Positions 1-8,220 of a DNA stretch of 10,493 nucleotides are shown here, piece by piece. The position numbers were made by a program, and so were the translations under genes. The stretch covers positions 2,563,652 to 2,574,144 of the forward strand of contig LSYV01000002.1 in assembly GCA_001584585.1 (NCBI GenBank), given 5' to 3'. Source of the DNA: Gonium pectorale. Its lineage: Eukaryota; Chlorophyta; Chlorophyceae; Chlamydomonadales; Volvocaceae. Positions within the stretch are counted from its first letter, which is position 1; the number at the start of each line of letters is the position of its first letter. The notes below the pieces were generated by a model that was not told where the DNA came from, did not search any database, and saw only the letters and a program-made list of their open reading frames with translations.

Positions 1-624
1 AGGCACGTGGCCCGGGGGGCGGCAGCTGGGGCTGCTGTTGGGGCGGGGCGGGGCGGGGATGGCGCACTGGGATGAATGGGGCACCGCTCGGGCAATGAAC
101 CACTACCGTACCGCACCATCCACACACCCATCCGCGTGCCACCCCTCCCCGCCGACTGGCCTCACTTTGGCCGCGCGACTCGGCGCGCCCTATCACAGCA
201 CCTACCTATCTCCACCACCACGCTGTAGTGGTATCGAGACCCGAATAGCTCTGTCTTGACGGGCGAGGGGGAAAAGGGGTAGCTCCGCTGAGCTGAGATG
301 GGAGAAGTAGACTTGCGTCGAACGTTGGTAGGGAGGTCGTGGGAAGACTGGCTCCGCCAGCCCATAAGTACTTCACATCCGGGTGTCGGAATGCACGATG
401 GCTCCCTGAACGCGCTGATCTGACCGGTGGTCTGACCGGTCCCGGGATGCGGTTACTCCGACACAGTTATATATCATAAGGTTCCAGGGCTCGTGTCACC
501 TACGCGTGACCCGCGGGCAAGTGCCCATGTATGCATGTGGGCAGTATTACAACACACGCACCATCCTTACCCACCCGCCCAACTCTCGTACCTCACCCCA
601 AACCCCACCCAACCGCGGCCGCAG
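1..624 (+). other. Probable intron (or intron plus upstream sequence) of the SDR gene
   Basis: No Rossmann TGxxxGxG or NNAG coding signal is found on the + strand here, and the next coding piece starts after the acceptor CAG at 622-624. I therefore read the stretch as an intron whose donor lies at or left of the window edge. It holds a G-run repeat at 40-58, a direct repeat of TCTGACCGGT (419-428 and 431-440), and an AT-rich patch (about 467-480) that is unusual for this GC-rich intron. Nothing else is recognised. Confidence 0.5.
40..58 (+). repeat. G-quadruplex-type G-run
   Basis: Four GGGG runs are separated by single C bases, a perfect G4 motif with one-base loops. It lies in what I take to be an SDR intron. 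Structure is predicted from the pattern only. Confidence 0.6.
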
Positions 625-2821
625 CGCTCTTCCAGCCCGGTGTCCACGCCAGCAGCCCCGAGGGCCTTGAGCAGACGCTGGCCGTCGACTACTACTCGGC
701 AGTGGTGCTCACGCTGGGCCTGATGGACGAGCTGAAGCGCGGCGCGCCCTCGCGGGTGGTGCTGCAGTCCAGCCAGGCGGAGCAGTTCGGCCGCCTCGAC
801 TTTGACAACCTAAAGGTGTGTGAGGCGCGTTGACGCGGGCGGAGGCGGAGGCAGAGAAAGTGTTGAAGGTGCAGTCGTAGAGGGGAGAGGTTGGTGATGG
901 GCAATCGGGGACTGGGGAGGGTGTCGAAGGTAAGGCGGGGACGCGGGTGCCCGGGATTTCGAACTCCACCTCGCGAGCTGGGAGCTGCAGCTGAACAGGG
1001 AATGGTAGGAGCAGGTAGGAGAACGGGGTTGTGCTGCGGGGGCGAATTACCGGGTGGGACGGATGGAAGCCCCCTAGCCCCGACTCCTACAATGTTGAAG
1101 GGTTGCCACCAGCCCCACCTTACCCCGCCATCTTCCTGTCCCCGCTCACCGCAATACACACGGGAAGCCTGCCTCCTCTTTCCCGCGCCTCTCCCCTTTT
1201 CCCCCTCCCCCCTTTCTCTCGCTTTTCCCCTCCCCAACCCCCCTTCCCCCATCCTCCTCGGTGTCCCTCGCCCCCAGGGCGACAAGTTCACGGACAGCGG
1301 CATGTCGCCCTACGCGTCCGCCAAGCTCTGGCTGCTCATGTTCGGCGAGGAGCTGCAGCGCAGGCTGCGGGCCGAGGGGGGCAGGGCGGCGCAGGCGCGT
1401 GGGCTGCGTGGGCGGGGCACGCTTCTTATGTGCCGTCACACGCACAGCTTGCGCTGTTCCATAGCAGGCGCAAGGGCGGGCGCGGCGCGCATTGTTGCTG
1501 GCGCCTTTTACGGTGTGCATCGGGCATCCAGCCAACCCGCCGAGCTGCGGCCCCTGGCTCGAGGGGTGACGCCCGGGGTGATGCCTTGGGGGACAGCAGC
1601 GCAAGCTTACCCTCCAGCAGGCCCCCTGCTCTTGACCGAAGCGGGCGGCATACCCTACCTCCTCGACGGTGTCCTATCTCGCCCCCCGCCACGCACCCAT
1701 CCATCATCTCCCCGCGGCCCCATCCCCCCTTCCAAGCCAAGTTCGATGTCTGGTATGAACGGGTCAACGGTTCTTTGCTCGACGGTCATCAGTCAGCTTT
1801 TGCCCACGGACTGAATAGCCCTCACCGGCTCGCAGATCGACGTGTTCGGCGTGCACCCGGGCCTGGTGGACAGCCCTCTCATGGACAAGGCTGACACGCA
1901 GCGCCACCGGAACGCGGCGTTCATCGTGCTGCAGGTGGCTGGGGGAGGGGCTGGAGGCTGGTGGCGGGCGGCAGGTGGTGGGCGGGCGGGCGGGCAAGTG
2001 ACACAGCAGCTTGTCAACACGACAACGCCCCTATGCATGCTCGGGTGCTGACGCCACGCGCCCTGCGCTGGCAGCTCCCGGCTTCCCGTCGCTCCTGTGA
2101 TCGGACCGGTGAATCCCACGCCCCAAGGGGCCGATACAGACCACACGCGCATCGGGTCCGTTTCGCACCCGGGCCTCGCCCTCAGGCCCAAGCGGAGTAG
2201 TACCCATACAACTCATCCGCCTCGCATGCTTATCGCGCCGCACCGCGCCCCCTGTGGCGCCCCGCCCCACGCCCCTCACCCCGCGCAGGACATGCTGCTG
2301 GGCATGCCCACCTGGCGCGGCAGCCTCCCAGCCCTGTACGCCGCCACGGAGCCCAAGCTGAGCGGCCAGGGGTTCCGTTACTTCGGACCCAACTTCTTCA
2401 ACGTGGCCATGCTCGGGGCGCGGACACCGGGTGCGTATTTGTGCATGTGTGTGTGAGGGGGTAGAGATTCTGGGAGTATCGTAATGTGTTCTGAGGCCTG
2501 GGTGTTCCCGTGGGGCGAGCAGCGAGTAGAGGTGGTTGGGGCGAGGTCCCGGAGGATGTGCATGGAGCACATCAGCGAGACGGCGAATGGTGGTGGCTGG
2601 GTCAGGGGGGGAAGCCCATGACGCCGAAACCCTCCTGCCCCGCCGCCGCGCATCGCCGTGGTCCTCCTGCCTGCCCTCCAGGCAACAGCCTGTGGCGCGC
2701 GGGCGGGCCGGAGCTGCGCGCCCGGCTGTTTGACGCGACAACCTCCCTGCTGTCCGAGCTGGGTTACGGGCCCAAGCACGTTCCCAAGCAAGTGCCGGCT
2801 GCGGCGGCTGCGGCCCACTGA
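625..2821 (+). CDS. Short-chain dehydrogenase/reductase, retinol-dehydrogenase/WWOX-like, 5' partial, 5 exons
   Basis: Exons are 625-815, 1278-~1394, 1836-1934, 2289-2430 and 2682-2821 (TGA 2819-2821). They encode about 228 C-terminal residues of an NAD(P)H-dependent oxidoreductase; full-length relatives have about 300-330, so the TGxxxGxG and NNAG exons lie left of the window. Exon 1 has the helix after NNAG (EGLEQTLAVDYYS) and the strand SRVVLQSS with the catalytic Ser. Exon 2 has the active-site YASAK (1311-1325). Exon 3 has VHPGLVDSPL, the conserved PG motif after the active site. Exons 4-5 form the variable C-terminal substrate cap and end in an Ala-rich tail after HVPKQVP. Junctions 815/1278 and 1934/2289 are phase 0 and 2430/2682 is phase 1; all are GT-AG with CAG acceptors. 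The exon 2 donor is unresolved (see the intron entry). The exon 1 acceptor could instead be at 635. The usual catalytic Asn of the VNxxG motif is Asp here. Substrate is unknown. Confidence 0.82.
816..1277 (+). other. SDR intron, GT-AG, phase 0
   Basis: The donor AAG|GTGTGT follows the Lys codon at 813-815, and the acceptor CCCCCAG ends at 1277 behind a long pyrimidine tract (about 1165-1275). Both flanking exons read in frame into conserved SDR sequence. The tract and its reverse complement create long spurious reading frames. Confidence 0.8.
1395..1835 (+). other. SDR intron with unresolved, possibly GC-AG, donor
   Basis: The acceptor CTCGCAG (ending 1835) opens the phase-0 exon IDVFGVHPG, so a phase-0 donor is required. 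The plausible GT donors after the YxxxK exon (GT at 1399 and 1408) are both phase 1 and would break the frame. CAG|GCGCGT at 1395 is in phase and equals the common volvocine GTGCGT donor with C for T at +2. An alternative is the acceptor TAG at 1816-1818 with the donor at 1399, which adds a few residues. Another alternative is a later in-phase donor such as GTTGCT at 1494, since the frame stays open to 1814. Confidence 0.45.
1935..2288 (+). other. SDR intron, GT-AG, phase 0
   Basis: The donor CTGCAG|GTGGCT directly follows the 33-codon exon 1836-1934. The acceptor CCGCGCAG ends at 2288 and opens DMLLGMPTWRG. Removal keeps the frame. Confidence 0.8.
2431..2681 (+). other. SDR intron, GT-AG, phase 1
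   Basis: The donor ACCGG|GTGCGT is a typical volvocine GTGCGT site, and the acceptor CCCTCCAG ends at 2681. The split codon G|GC gives Gly between ARTP and NSLWRAGG. Confidence 0.82.
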
Positions 2822-3234
2822 GCGGCATCTCACGCACCTGGACGGGCGGGGCATGAGGGCTGCGTAACTTGCAGCTCCCTGTACGTCGTGCGCACGATGC
2901 CGTACAGAGCGGTGCTGGGCAGGCGTGCGTCAACGACTGCGTCGGACGTGCGTCGCACGGCGTCATGGAGGGGACTCGAGGACGCGGACGTGGAGCGGCA
3001 AGGGAGATTGGACTTCCCTGGGAGACGCGCAGGACACGTATGGCAGTTGCCCGGGAATGCGGGGGGCAGGGCCCGGCCGTTTGGACCGGACTAACGTAAT
3101 CCACGGCATGCTTCCCGCAGGACAGGAGCCGGCTGCAGGAGCGGACCGGACAGCGGTTTGCAGTTGACCGGTTGATGCTGACCGATACAGGTTGTTTCAT
3201 GTTGTCGGTGGGGTTGCATGACTTGTATGCGCAG

Positions 3235-3239
3235 TGTAA
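3235..3239 (+). terminator. Poly(A) signal TGTAA for the SDR gene
   Basis: TGTAA is the volvocine polyadenylation signal. This copy lies 413 nt after the SDR stop codon, a normal 3' UTR length for such algae. Cleavage would be expected 10-20 nt downstream. Confidence 0.6.
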
Positions 3240-3254
3240 ACTTGTGCGGTAGGC

Positions 3255-3877
3255 GTGCGTGCGGTAAAGGCATATGGGTGCGTGCACCGCCGTGCGGGCC
3301 GTGTTCGTGTGCGGGCACGAGGTGCAGGTCAAGTGACCAGGCGTGACAGTCAAGACAGACAATCCCGTGAAGCGGACCGCACCGACCTCGATCCCGCTGG
3401 AAAATGAAGAGGCAAGATAAGTGCGAGGCAGCGTGCTGCATTGTCCTCAAAAAAGCACATGCTCAAGACCCGCAAGCGTCTGCCCAACAGGCTCAACGCG
3501 TTCGAGCGCAGCGCCCCCCCGACTCCACGCTTTTCGTCTGGGCCCCCAAAGCGAGCGGCATTCACAGCTCAGGTGCATTCAAACAAGCCAAGAGGAATCC
3601 ATTCAACAGCTTGCTGCTTGGCCCACCTCACCGTTCACACGTGCCCGCGCAGCACGCACGACAGTCGGCATGTACGACAGCCGGCACCCGCCGGGTGGTG
3701 CCGCGAATGTGCACCTCGTTATCCCTCTACCCTTAAAGGACCCTAGTCGCCGGCCTCCCCCCCCCCCCGCCCACGTCCAAACTGACAAAAGCGTACGAGC
3801 GCACACCGGCCAGCGTCCTGCAGCGTCCGCCTGTGGGCGTCGCCTCTATACCGCGACGGTTCAGTGCGTATTGCACT
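3255..3877. other. Intergenic region between converging genes
   Basis: This is the stretch between the two putative poly(A) sites. No reading frame resembling a known protein is seen on either strand. It contains a 12-base C run at 3757-3768. Nothing else is recognised. Confidence 0.5.
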
Positions 3878-3882
3878 TTACA
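3878..3882 (-). terminator. Poly(A) signal TGTAA for the RAD1 gene
   Basis: The plus strand reads TTACA, which is TGTAA on the minus strand. It lies about 560 nt beyond the RAD1 stop codon. The intervening 3' UTR (3883-4443) carries an imperfect short tandem run of CGTC/TGTC units around 3940-3974. Confidence 0.55.
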
Positions 3883-4443
3883 GTGCCGTCAGCACGATAG
3901 CTTTACGCGAGTCTCGCCGCTGCCGTTCATTCATCCGCCCGTCCATCTGTCCAGCCGTTCGTCCGGCCGTCTGTAGCACGCACTCCGCGGGCCAATGCAC
4001 ACCAACGTTCCTCTGGCTGACCTACCTGATCGGGCACACACCTCCGCGCCACCCCACCCCCCATTCCATTCCCGCGCACGGCCGTGGGCCGTAAGGGGGG
4101 CCCTCTCGGCCCCTCGCCCACCCCTCTCTGGCCCTCGCACACGCAGCTGCCCTCCCAGGGCAGAGCAATGCCGGCACGCGCTCCAATCGCACCCCGCGCC
4201 CCTCTCCTGCGCCCTCTCCACCTGGCAGGTGCTCCCGGTCAGCTCCCTGCCTCTGCTCTCCTCCCGCCAAACAAGCAACCCTACTCCTCCCCACGCCGCG
4301 CAATGCCATGCACCCGGCGGCGTTTGATATTGTGGCCGCTACAATGCAGGGTGTTGTCGCCTACTGTGGCCCCCTTCGCGCCCGTACCCAGACACTGGCC
4401 AACTATTGGTCTTCGCGGGGGAGGAAGCGTACCAGGCGCGCCG

Positions 4444-4515
4444 CTAGGCGGCCCCCTCCTCCGCGGGCTGCACCAGGAACTGTACGACAGCGATCTTCGC
4501 GTTGTCGTACAGGCG
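4444..4515 (-). other. RAD1: RAD1 exon 9 with stop codon
   Basis: The acceptor CCCGCTGCAG precedes RLYDNAKIAVVQFLVQPA, then EEGAA and TAG. This is the final beta strand of the clamp (human ICFVEYYCCPDEE). Confidence 0.85.
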
Positions 4516-7500
4516 CTGCAGCGGGCAAGGCAGGGGTCAGAGAAAGCGCCATACCAGTGGCGAAACTCCTATATGACGGCGCACCGCCGTAGCATGACAC
4601 GGTGCGCAGGGGGCACACTGGGTCACGAGGGCCGTGACTCGTTTCATGGCTGCCGGCCGGCCGGCCGACCCGCACCCGTAAGAGCGAGCCATGGGGGCCC
4701 TTTGCTGTTTTGCGGCCAACCCAAGCGGGCTCCCACCTGCGACTCGAGCAGCGCCGAGGGGTGCTCCGCCGCCGGGCCGCGGCCGCCCTGCTGCGGCTCC
4801 AGCCCCAGCATGTGAGTCACCTTCAACAGCCCCTGCGAGTCGATGCTCACCTGCACCAGCACGGGCGGGGGTGGCGGGTTGAGGCACAAGTGCACGTTGC
4901 GGCGAGTGTACCGTACTGCGGGAGGGGGCGGCCCCCGGCACACGGCCCAGGGTCGGGGTACGGAGGCCACAGCCCGCGTGCTACCGGTACATGACCAGGA
5001 AGCGGTGCGTCGCAGTGAGTGCACCCGTCCGGCTCCCAGCCTGTACCGTACCCATGCCCAAGCCCGCGCGCGCGTGTATCGCGGCTGGCAGCCGCACCTT
5101 GGTAGAGATGCTGGCGCACTCCTTTGGGTGCGGCAGGTTGCAGAAGGCGGCCTTGCAGTGGCGGTACTTGTAGGTGTACCGCACCTGTGCCCCGGAGCGG
5201 ACGCGCAACGCCCACGCAGTCGCGGGAGTGGGCAGCGCGGACGAGCGGCCGGGGGGCGGGGGTCAGAGGAAGAAAAGGCGTTCTCACTGGAGAGGCCTCA
5301 GGCGCATGCCCTCCCCAACCGTCGACGCAAGGTTGCAAAACATCTAGCGGTCCGTCCATATCCCGGCGGCGGGAGCGGCGGGCGGGGATTGGAGCTGCAG
5401 GGCCGCAAGCCGGCGCCGCCCCTAGACTTGGCAGCAGCCGGGGAGGGGGTGCAGGCGCGGCGCCCAATGGCCGCATGCCCGCCCTTTGTGGCAAGCTGTG
5501 TCGAGGAGCGACCCACACAGGCTGCCCTACCAGCAACCCCGGTACTTTTGGAGCCCACGATACCGACGAGCATCCAGATCCCGGTGAATGGGCCGTCCCG
5601 CTCTGGCCCCGTCGCATCTGAGGGGGCAGTCCGCGCACCGACCACCGGCCCCGCAGTGGCTGGCAGACCGTTCGCCACCTGAACCCTGCCGGCCCCATCT
5701 CCCGGCCCTCATAATGCCGCGAACGGGCGCGGCGCTCCCCACCTCGGGTTGTTGACAGTTGAAACCCGAGATTATGGTGGCAGGCACCTCCACCTGTTTT
5801 GGGGCACAGCGGGGCCGGCCCAGCAGCGGGACCACGCACACACCCATCGCGCCTCACTTGGTCGTACGACAAGAGTCCGTCATCGTACTGCACGAATACG
5901 GCATGGTCAGCGACACAGCAGCCGCCCCGGCGCCCCGCTAGTCAGGCACGTGCTGCCATCATCATCCACCCCTTCAGCGGCGGCGTGGCGGGGTTCAGGC
6001 CACCACAGCGCCCCCGAGCAGCACCTCGAGTGAGCCGTGCCCGGCGGCGCTCAGCACCAGGCGCGGCGGGTCCTGCTGCAGCAACAGCTCCACGGGGCCG
6101 CTGGGCCACTCCAGATCGTCCACGGCCTCCTTCAAGAGCAGACCTGGCATGGCATGGGGAAGCGGCCGAGGGGCGGAAGGCGGGGTGCGGAGGGCTGGCG
6201 GGTGGCTGTGAGACGGCGCAGAGGCGGTAGGGCGTGAGGATGGGCGAGAAAGATTGGGTGGGACAGTGCAGGGGGTGGGAGGAGGAAAGGGCAGGTAGGC
6301 GGCGGCAAGGGGGCGGGATGGGCACGGCGGACGGCGACGAGTCAACAAAACTGGCGGCGGCTGGGTGCCAGGGACGCACGGGTACAACAGGCGCAGGACT
6401 TGTAGCGCCCAAAGGCGACAAGACGTAGGGAGATGGTTGGCGGGGACTCGCAACCCACCCCCAGAAGTCACGGACCACCGTCAGGGGAAGGCACCGCCGC
6501 CGTCCGCGACCCACCCGGGCACAGGAACGACGACGCGGGCTCGCTCCAGTACTCCCCCAGGTCCACCACCGCCTCCGCCTCCATCGCGGTGATGCGCGCC
6601 CAGGTGCAGATGGACGACCCCACCCCGCTGCCGCCGCGCACCGCAAGCCCGGCAGCCCGCTGGCCGGGGCCCATCCCTGGCGCCAGGTCCGTTATCCTGC
6701 AGAGGACCGAATGGCGGCAGGCGAAGGCTTGGACGCCCACGCGCTGACACAGGCCGCTCGCCACGCCTAATGCACGCTCGCCAATGCTCCCCTTCCGCCG
6801 CCAGGCGGGGGCGCTTTTGTGCATCCAGGACCACCGTCAGGGCCACACCTAGGAATGCACGTGGGAAAAAAAACTGAAACAGGGAGCCGGCTACTACCGT
6901 ATTCCAGCCAGCTCGTGGGAGCTGCACGTGGCCATGCAGGCATGAGACGCTGAGCGCGCGGAAGGCGGACCCACTCGCACACGAGCTCCCCTTGCGGCCC
7001 GGGGTAGTGTACGGCCATGGGCGCGGACGTGCTGGCGAAGACAGCTAGCGTGTCAAGCAGCAGCTGCAGCATGATGCCGAACTCATGGTGTATCGCCTCG
7101 CCGCATCGGAATGTTGAGAACAGCTGCGGAGGGATGGTGCAAGGTGGAGCGTGGGGAGGATTCAGGGCGGTTTAGCTGCACGAGGGGAGGGGCCTGGAAG
7201 ACTGGGAAGACTGGGAGCACGGCTGAGGACCCACGGGCCACTGCGACACCCCCACAAACAGCGAACCCCGCGCGCCTGCACTAAGAGGCATTGGTGAACC
7301 AGAGAATAGATTACTGCGCTACCTCGGGCTTTAAAAACACGGACGCCTGCAGAGCTTTCGAGTCATCCTCCCAGACAAGGCTTACGCCACCTCTTGATAC
7401 TGAGACAGTGCAAGTCTGCAATAAAAATGTGATTCAGTATACGCTCTGATTCTCATTCAGCTTTTTGGAAAATACCTGCTTGTTTCCCGCGCGAATGCAC

Positions 7501-7777
7501 TGCAAAGCCGCAGCAAAGCTGCGAACGTGCGCGATCCCTAAATAGACCTTTTCATCGGCCGCTTCTTGGCCATCGGCGGGCATCTCGGAACGATGTCGCT
7601 AACCGCAAGCAGGACACTGGTATATTTGTAAGTGCCAGAAGCAAGTATCCCTAGGTTGCGAGCTGCATCGGCGAAGATGAACGGAAAACGGTCCTGCCTA
7701 GGCAAACGGGCTAGGTTCGCTGGTGCAAGAGAGGAGAAGGGTGGAGTACGCCATGTGTCGGACCCTGTCGGACTCAT
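4444..7777 (-). CDS. RAD1: RAD1-like checkpoint clamp subunit (9-1-1 complex), 9 exons, about 340 aa
   Basis: RAD1 forms the PCNA-like 9-1-1 ring with RAD9 and HUS1; the ring is loaded at damaged DNA in the nucleus and activates ATR-type signalling. Model in transcription order: 7777-7616, 7415-7323, 7123-6981, 6696-6515, 6143-6004, 5887-5858, 5184-5098, 4850-4737, 4515-4444 (stop 4446-4444). Blocks matching human RAD1 in order: ADAARNLGILASGTYKY; TCTVSVSRGGVSLVWEDD then ALQASVFL (human ATCFATKNGIKVTVE...VQANAFI); FGIMLQLLLDTLAVFAS (INLTVLLDCLSIFGS); CTWARITAMEAEAVVDL (VCKINTQEPEETLDF); LLLKEAVDDLEWPS (LREAFSELDMTS); PPRLVLSAAGHGSLEV (KPYFRLSTFGNAGSSHL); RYTYKYRHCKAAF; VSIDSQGLLKVTHM (VSIRTDNRGFLSLQYM); IAVVQFLVQPAEE (ICFVEYYCCPDEE). 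All junction phases agree. It is longer than human RAD1 (282 aa) because of loops after E3 and within E8. The start and E1 are less sure than the rest. Confidence 0.8.
4737..4850 (-). other. RAD1: RAD1 exon 8
   Basis: Thirty-eight codons beginning VSIDSQGLLKVTHMLGLE, the most recognisable RAD1 block (human VSIRTDNRGFLSLQYM). A Gly/Pro/Ala-rich insert follows and the exon ends LLESQ. Acceptor GTGCTGGTGCAG, donor CAG|GTGGGA, both phase 0. Confidence 0.87.
5098..5184 (-). other. RAD1: RAD1 exon 7
   Basis: Twenty-nine codons, VRYTYKYRHCKAAFCNLP followed by HPKECASISTK, between GGGGCACAG and GTGCGG. It corresponds to the human RYKISLLKPSTKALVLSCK region. Confidence 0.85.
5185..5857 (-). other. 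RAD1: Longest RAD1 intron
   Basis: A 673-nt GC-rich intron between exons 6 and 7, with donor GTGAGG and acceptor CACAG. The RAD1 alignment is continuous across it, and no extra exon is needed or seen. Long antisense and read-through frames over it are compositional. Confidence 0.7.
5858..5887 (-). other. RAD1: RAD1 exon 6 (30-nt microexon)
   Basis: Ten codons, YDDGLLSYDQ, between the acceptor TTCGTGCAG and the donor CAA|GTGAGG. A branch-like CTGAC lies about 20 nt upstream of the acceptor. It is phase 0 on both sides. It restores the spacing seen in human RAD1 between GSSHL and the RYKIS strand. A longer exon using an upstream AG is possible. Confidence 0.6.
6004..6143 (-). other. RAD1: RAD1 exon 5
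   Basis: The acceptor CATGCCAG opens at 6143 and restores a split Gly codon. It encodes GLLLKEAVDDLEWPSGPVE, LLLQQDPPRLVLSAAG and HGSLEVLLGGAV. Two phase-0 donors differ by one codon (exon end 6007 or 6004); readthrough meets TGA at 5997-5995. Confidence 0.82.
6515..6696 (-). other. RAD1: RAD1 exon 4
   Basis: The acceptor CCTCTGCAG ends just before 6696, phase 2. It encodes a Gly/Pro/Ala-rich loop (ITDLAPGMGPGQRAAG, then VRGGSGVG), then SICTWARITAMEAEAVVDL and YWSEPASSFLCPG. It ends with a phase-1 donor CCGG|GTGGGT. The loop is absent from human RAD1. Confidence 0.82.
6981..7123 (-). other. RAD1: RAD1 exon 3
   Basis: The acceptor CCTCCGCAG precedes LFSTFRCGEAIHHEFGI, followed by MLQLLLDTLAVFASTS, the conserved RAD1 helix (human LTVLLDCLSIFGSS). 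It ends at GELV with a phase-2 donor GTGCGAGT. Confidence 0.82.
7323..7415 (-). other. RAD1: RAD1 exon 2
   Basis: Exactly 31 codons between an excellent acceptor (pyrimidine run, TTTTTATTGCAG) and the donor GAG|GTAGCG. The peptide TCTVSVSRGG...ALQASVFLKPE matches the second beta strand and QA motif of RAD1 and joins in frame to LFSTFRCGEA of exon 3. The exon contains no ATG. Confidence 0.8.
7616..7777 (-). other. RAD1: RAD1 proposed exon 1 with start codon
   Basis: ATG at 7777-7775 opens MSPTGSDTW and continues through DRFPFIFADAARNLGILASG to YKYTS. The block ADAARNL lines up with human LDNVRNL, and the spacing to the following TC of exon 2 is 12 residues against 13 in human. A phase-0 donor GTCCTG follows 7616; GTTAGC after 7604 is also in phase. 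Neither donor is a strong volvocine consensus. An upstream exon spliced to CAG|GAC (near 7706) is another way to supply the start. Codon use is less GC-rich than in later exons. Confidence 0.5.
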
Positions 7778-7922
7778 CACATCCCGGGTTGGGCCCGAGC
7801 ACAAACGGAATCATGGGGAACACTTGGATACTTGCAGTTTGCGCGTCGGTCCATACGAAGGTGTAACGTGACGGGCCAGCATGCAGCTGCAGGCTCTGCA
7901 GGGGCCTGGCAACCCCAGCAAG

Positions 7923-8077
7923 CACTACGGTTTCCGCACGAAGCGTAGGGTAGTAGCGGGAACCTATGTTTCCTGCGTTCAGCTGGCAGGCGTGTATGCA
8001 CTTCGGTGCTGTCCGGTAGTACAGCAGTACGAGGCCGGTAGGCCTGGGTTCTTAGGCTGTCGCACCGGTCGGTGCTA
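7923..8077 (+). repeat. Left arm of foldback inverted repeat
   Basis: Pairs with 8356-8510. Reading the arm as RNA would place a long stem near the RAD1 promoter or 5' leader, 146 bp upstream of the proposed ATG. Confidence 0.85.
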
Positions 8078-8098
8078 ACTAATTCGCGGGTTTCCTTT

Positions 8099-8165
8099 TG
8101 TCAGATCTGACACCGCCGGGCCGGACTGAGCCATACTACGTCATAGTCCAGGGGAGACTCCCCTG
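8099..8165. repeat. Palindrome and short hairpin in the foldback loop
   Basis: TGTCAGATCTGACA (8099-8112) is a perfect 14-bp palindrome. CAGGGGAG/CTCCCCTG (8149-8165) is an 8-bp inverted repeat around one base. Further in, CCGCGG occurs twice around five bases (8289-8305). The loop as a whole is rich in local dyads. Confidence 0.6.
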
Positions 8166-8220
8166 TTACAGTCCCTGGCCAGTCCCGGCTCGGTGGATCA
8201 GGGCTCGCCCCCCATCCCCA

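Noticed and set aside
467..482. TATA-like AT-rich patch as a promoter for the SDR gene
   Set aside because: The SDR exons after it lack the N-terminal Rossmann fold, so a start here would give a non-functional protein; more likely intronic.
891..1814. 307-codon plus-strand frame including SDR exon 2
   Set aside because: Only 1278-about 1394 is SDR-like; the flanks are the pyrimidine-rich intron before and the next intron after.
2031..3362. 443-codon minus-strand open frame
   Set aside because: It runs antisense across SDR exons, introns and 3' UTR, is low-complexity (Arg/Pro/Ala/His-rich) and resembles no family; a GC-composition artefact.
3404..3900. Overlapping plus-strand frames of 100-160 codons between the genes
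   Set aside because: No similarity, splice structure or family motif; they lie between the two poly(A) signals.
4847..5893. 348-codon minus-strand open frame
   Set aside because: It contains the exon 6 peptide YDDGLLSYDQ but then reads through the long RAD1 intron and is out of frame in exons 7 and 8. The spliced model fits the family far better.
7698..7925. Minus-strand peptide with FPMIPFVLGPNPG, faintly like DNA-transposase cores
   Set aside because: The resemblance is too weak and has no catalytic motif set. The frame overlaps the RAD1 exon 1 region and the edge of the foldback arm.
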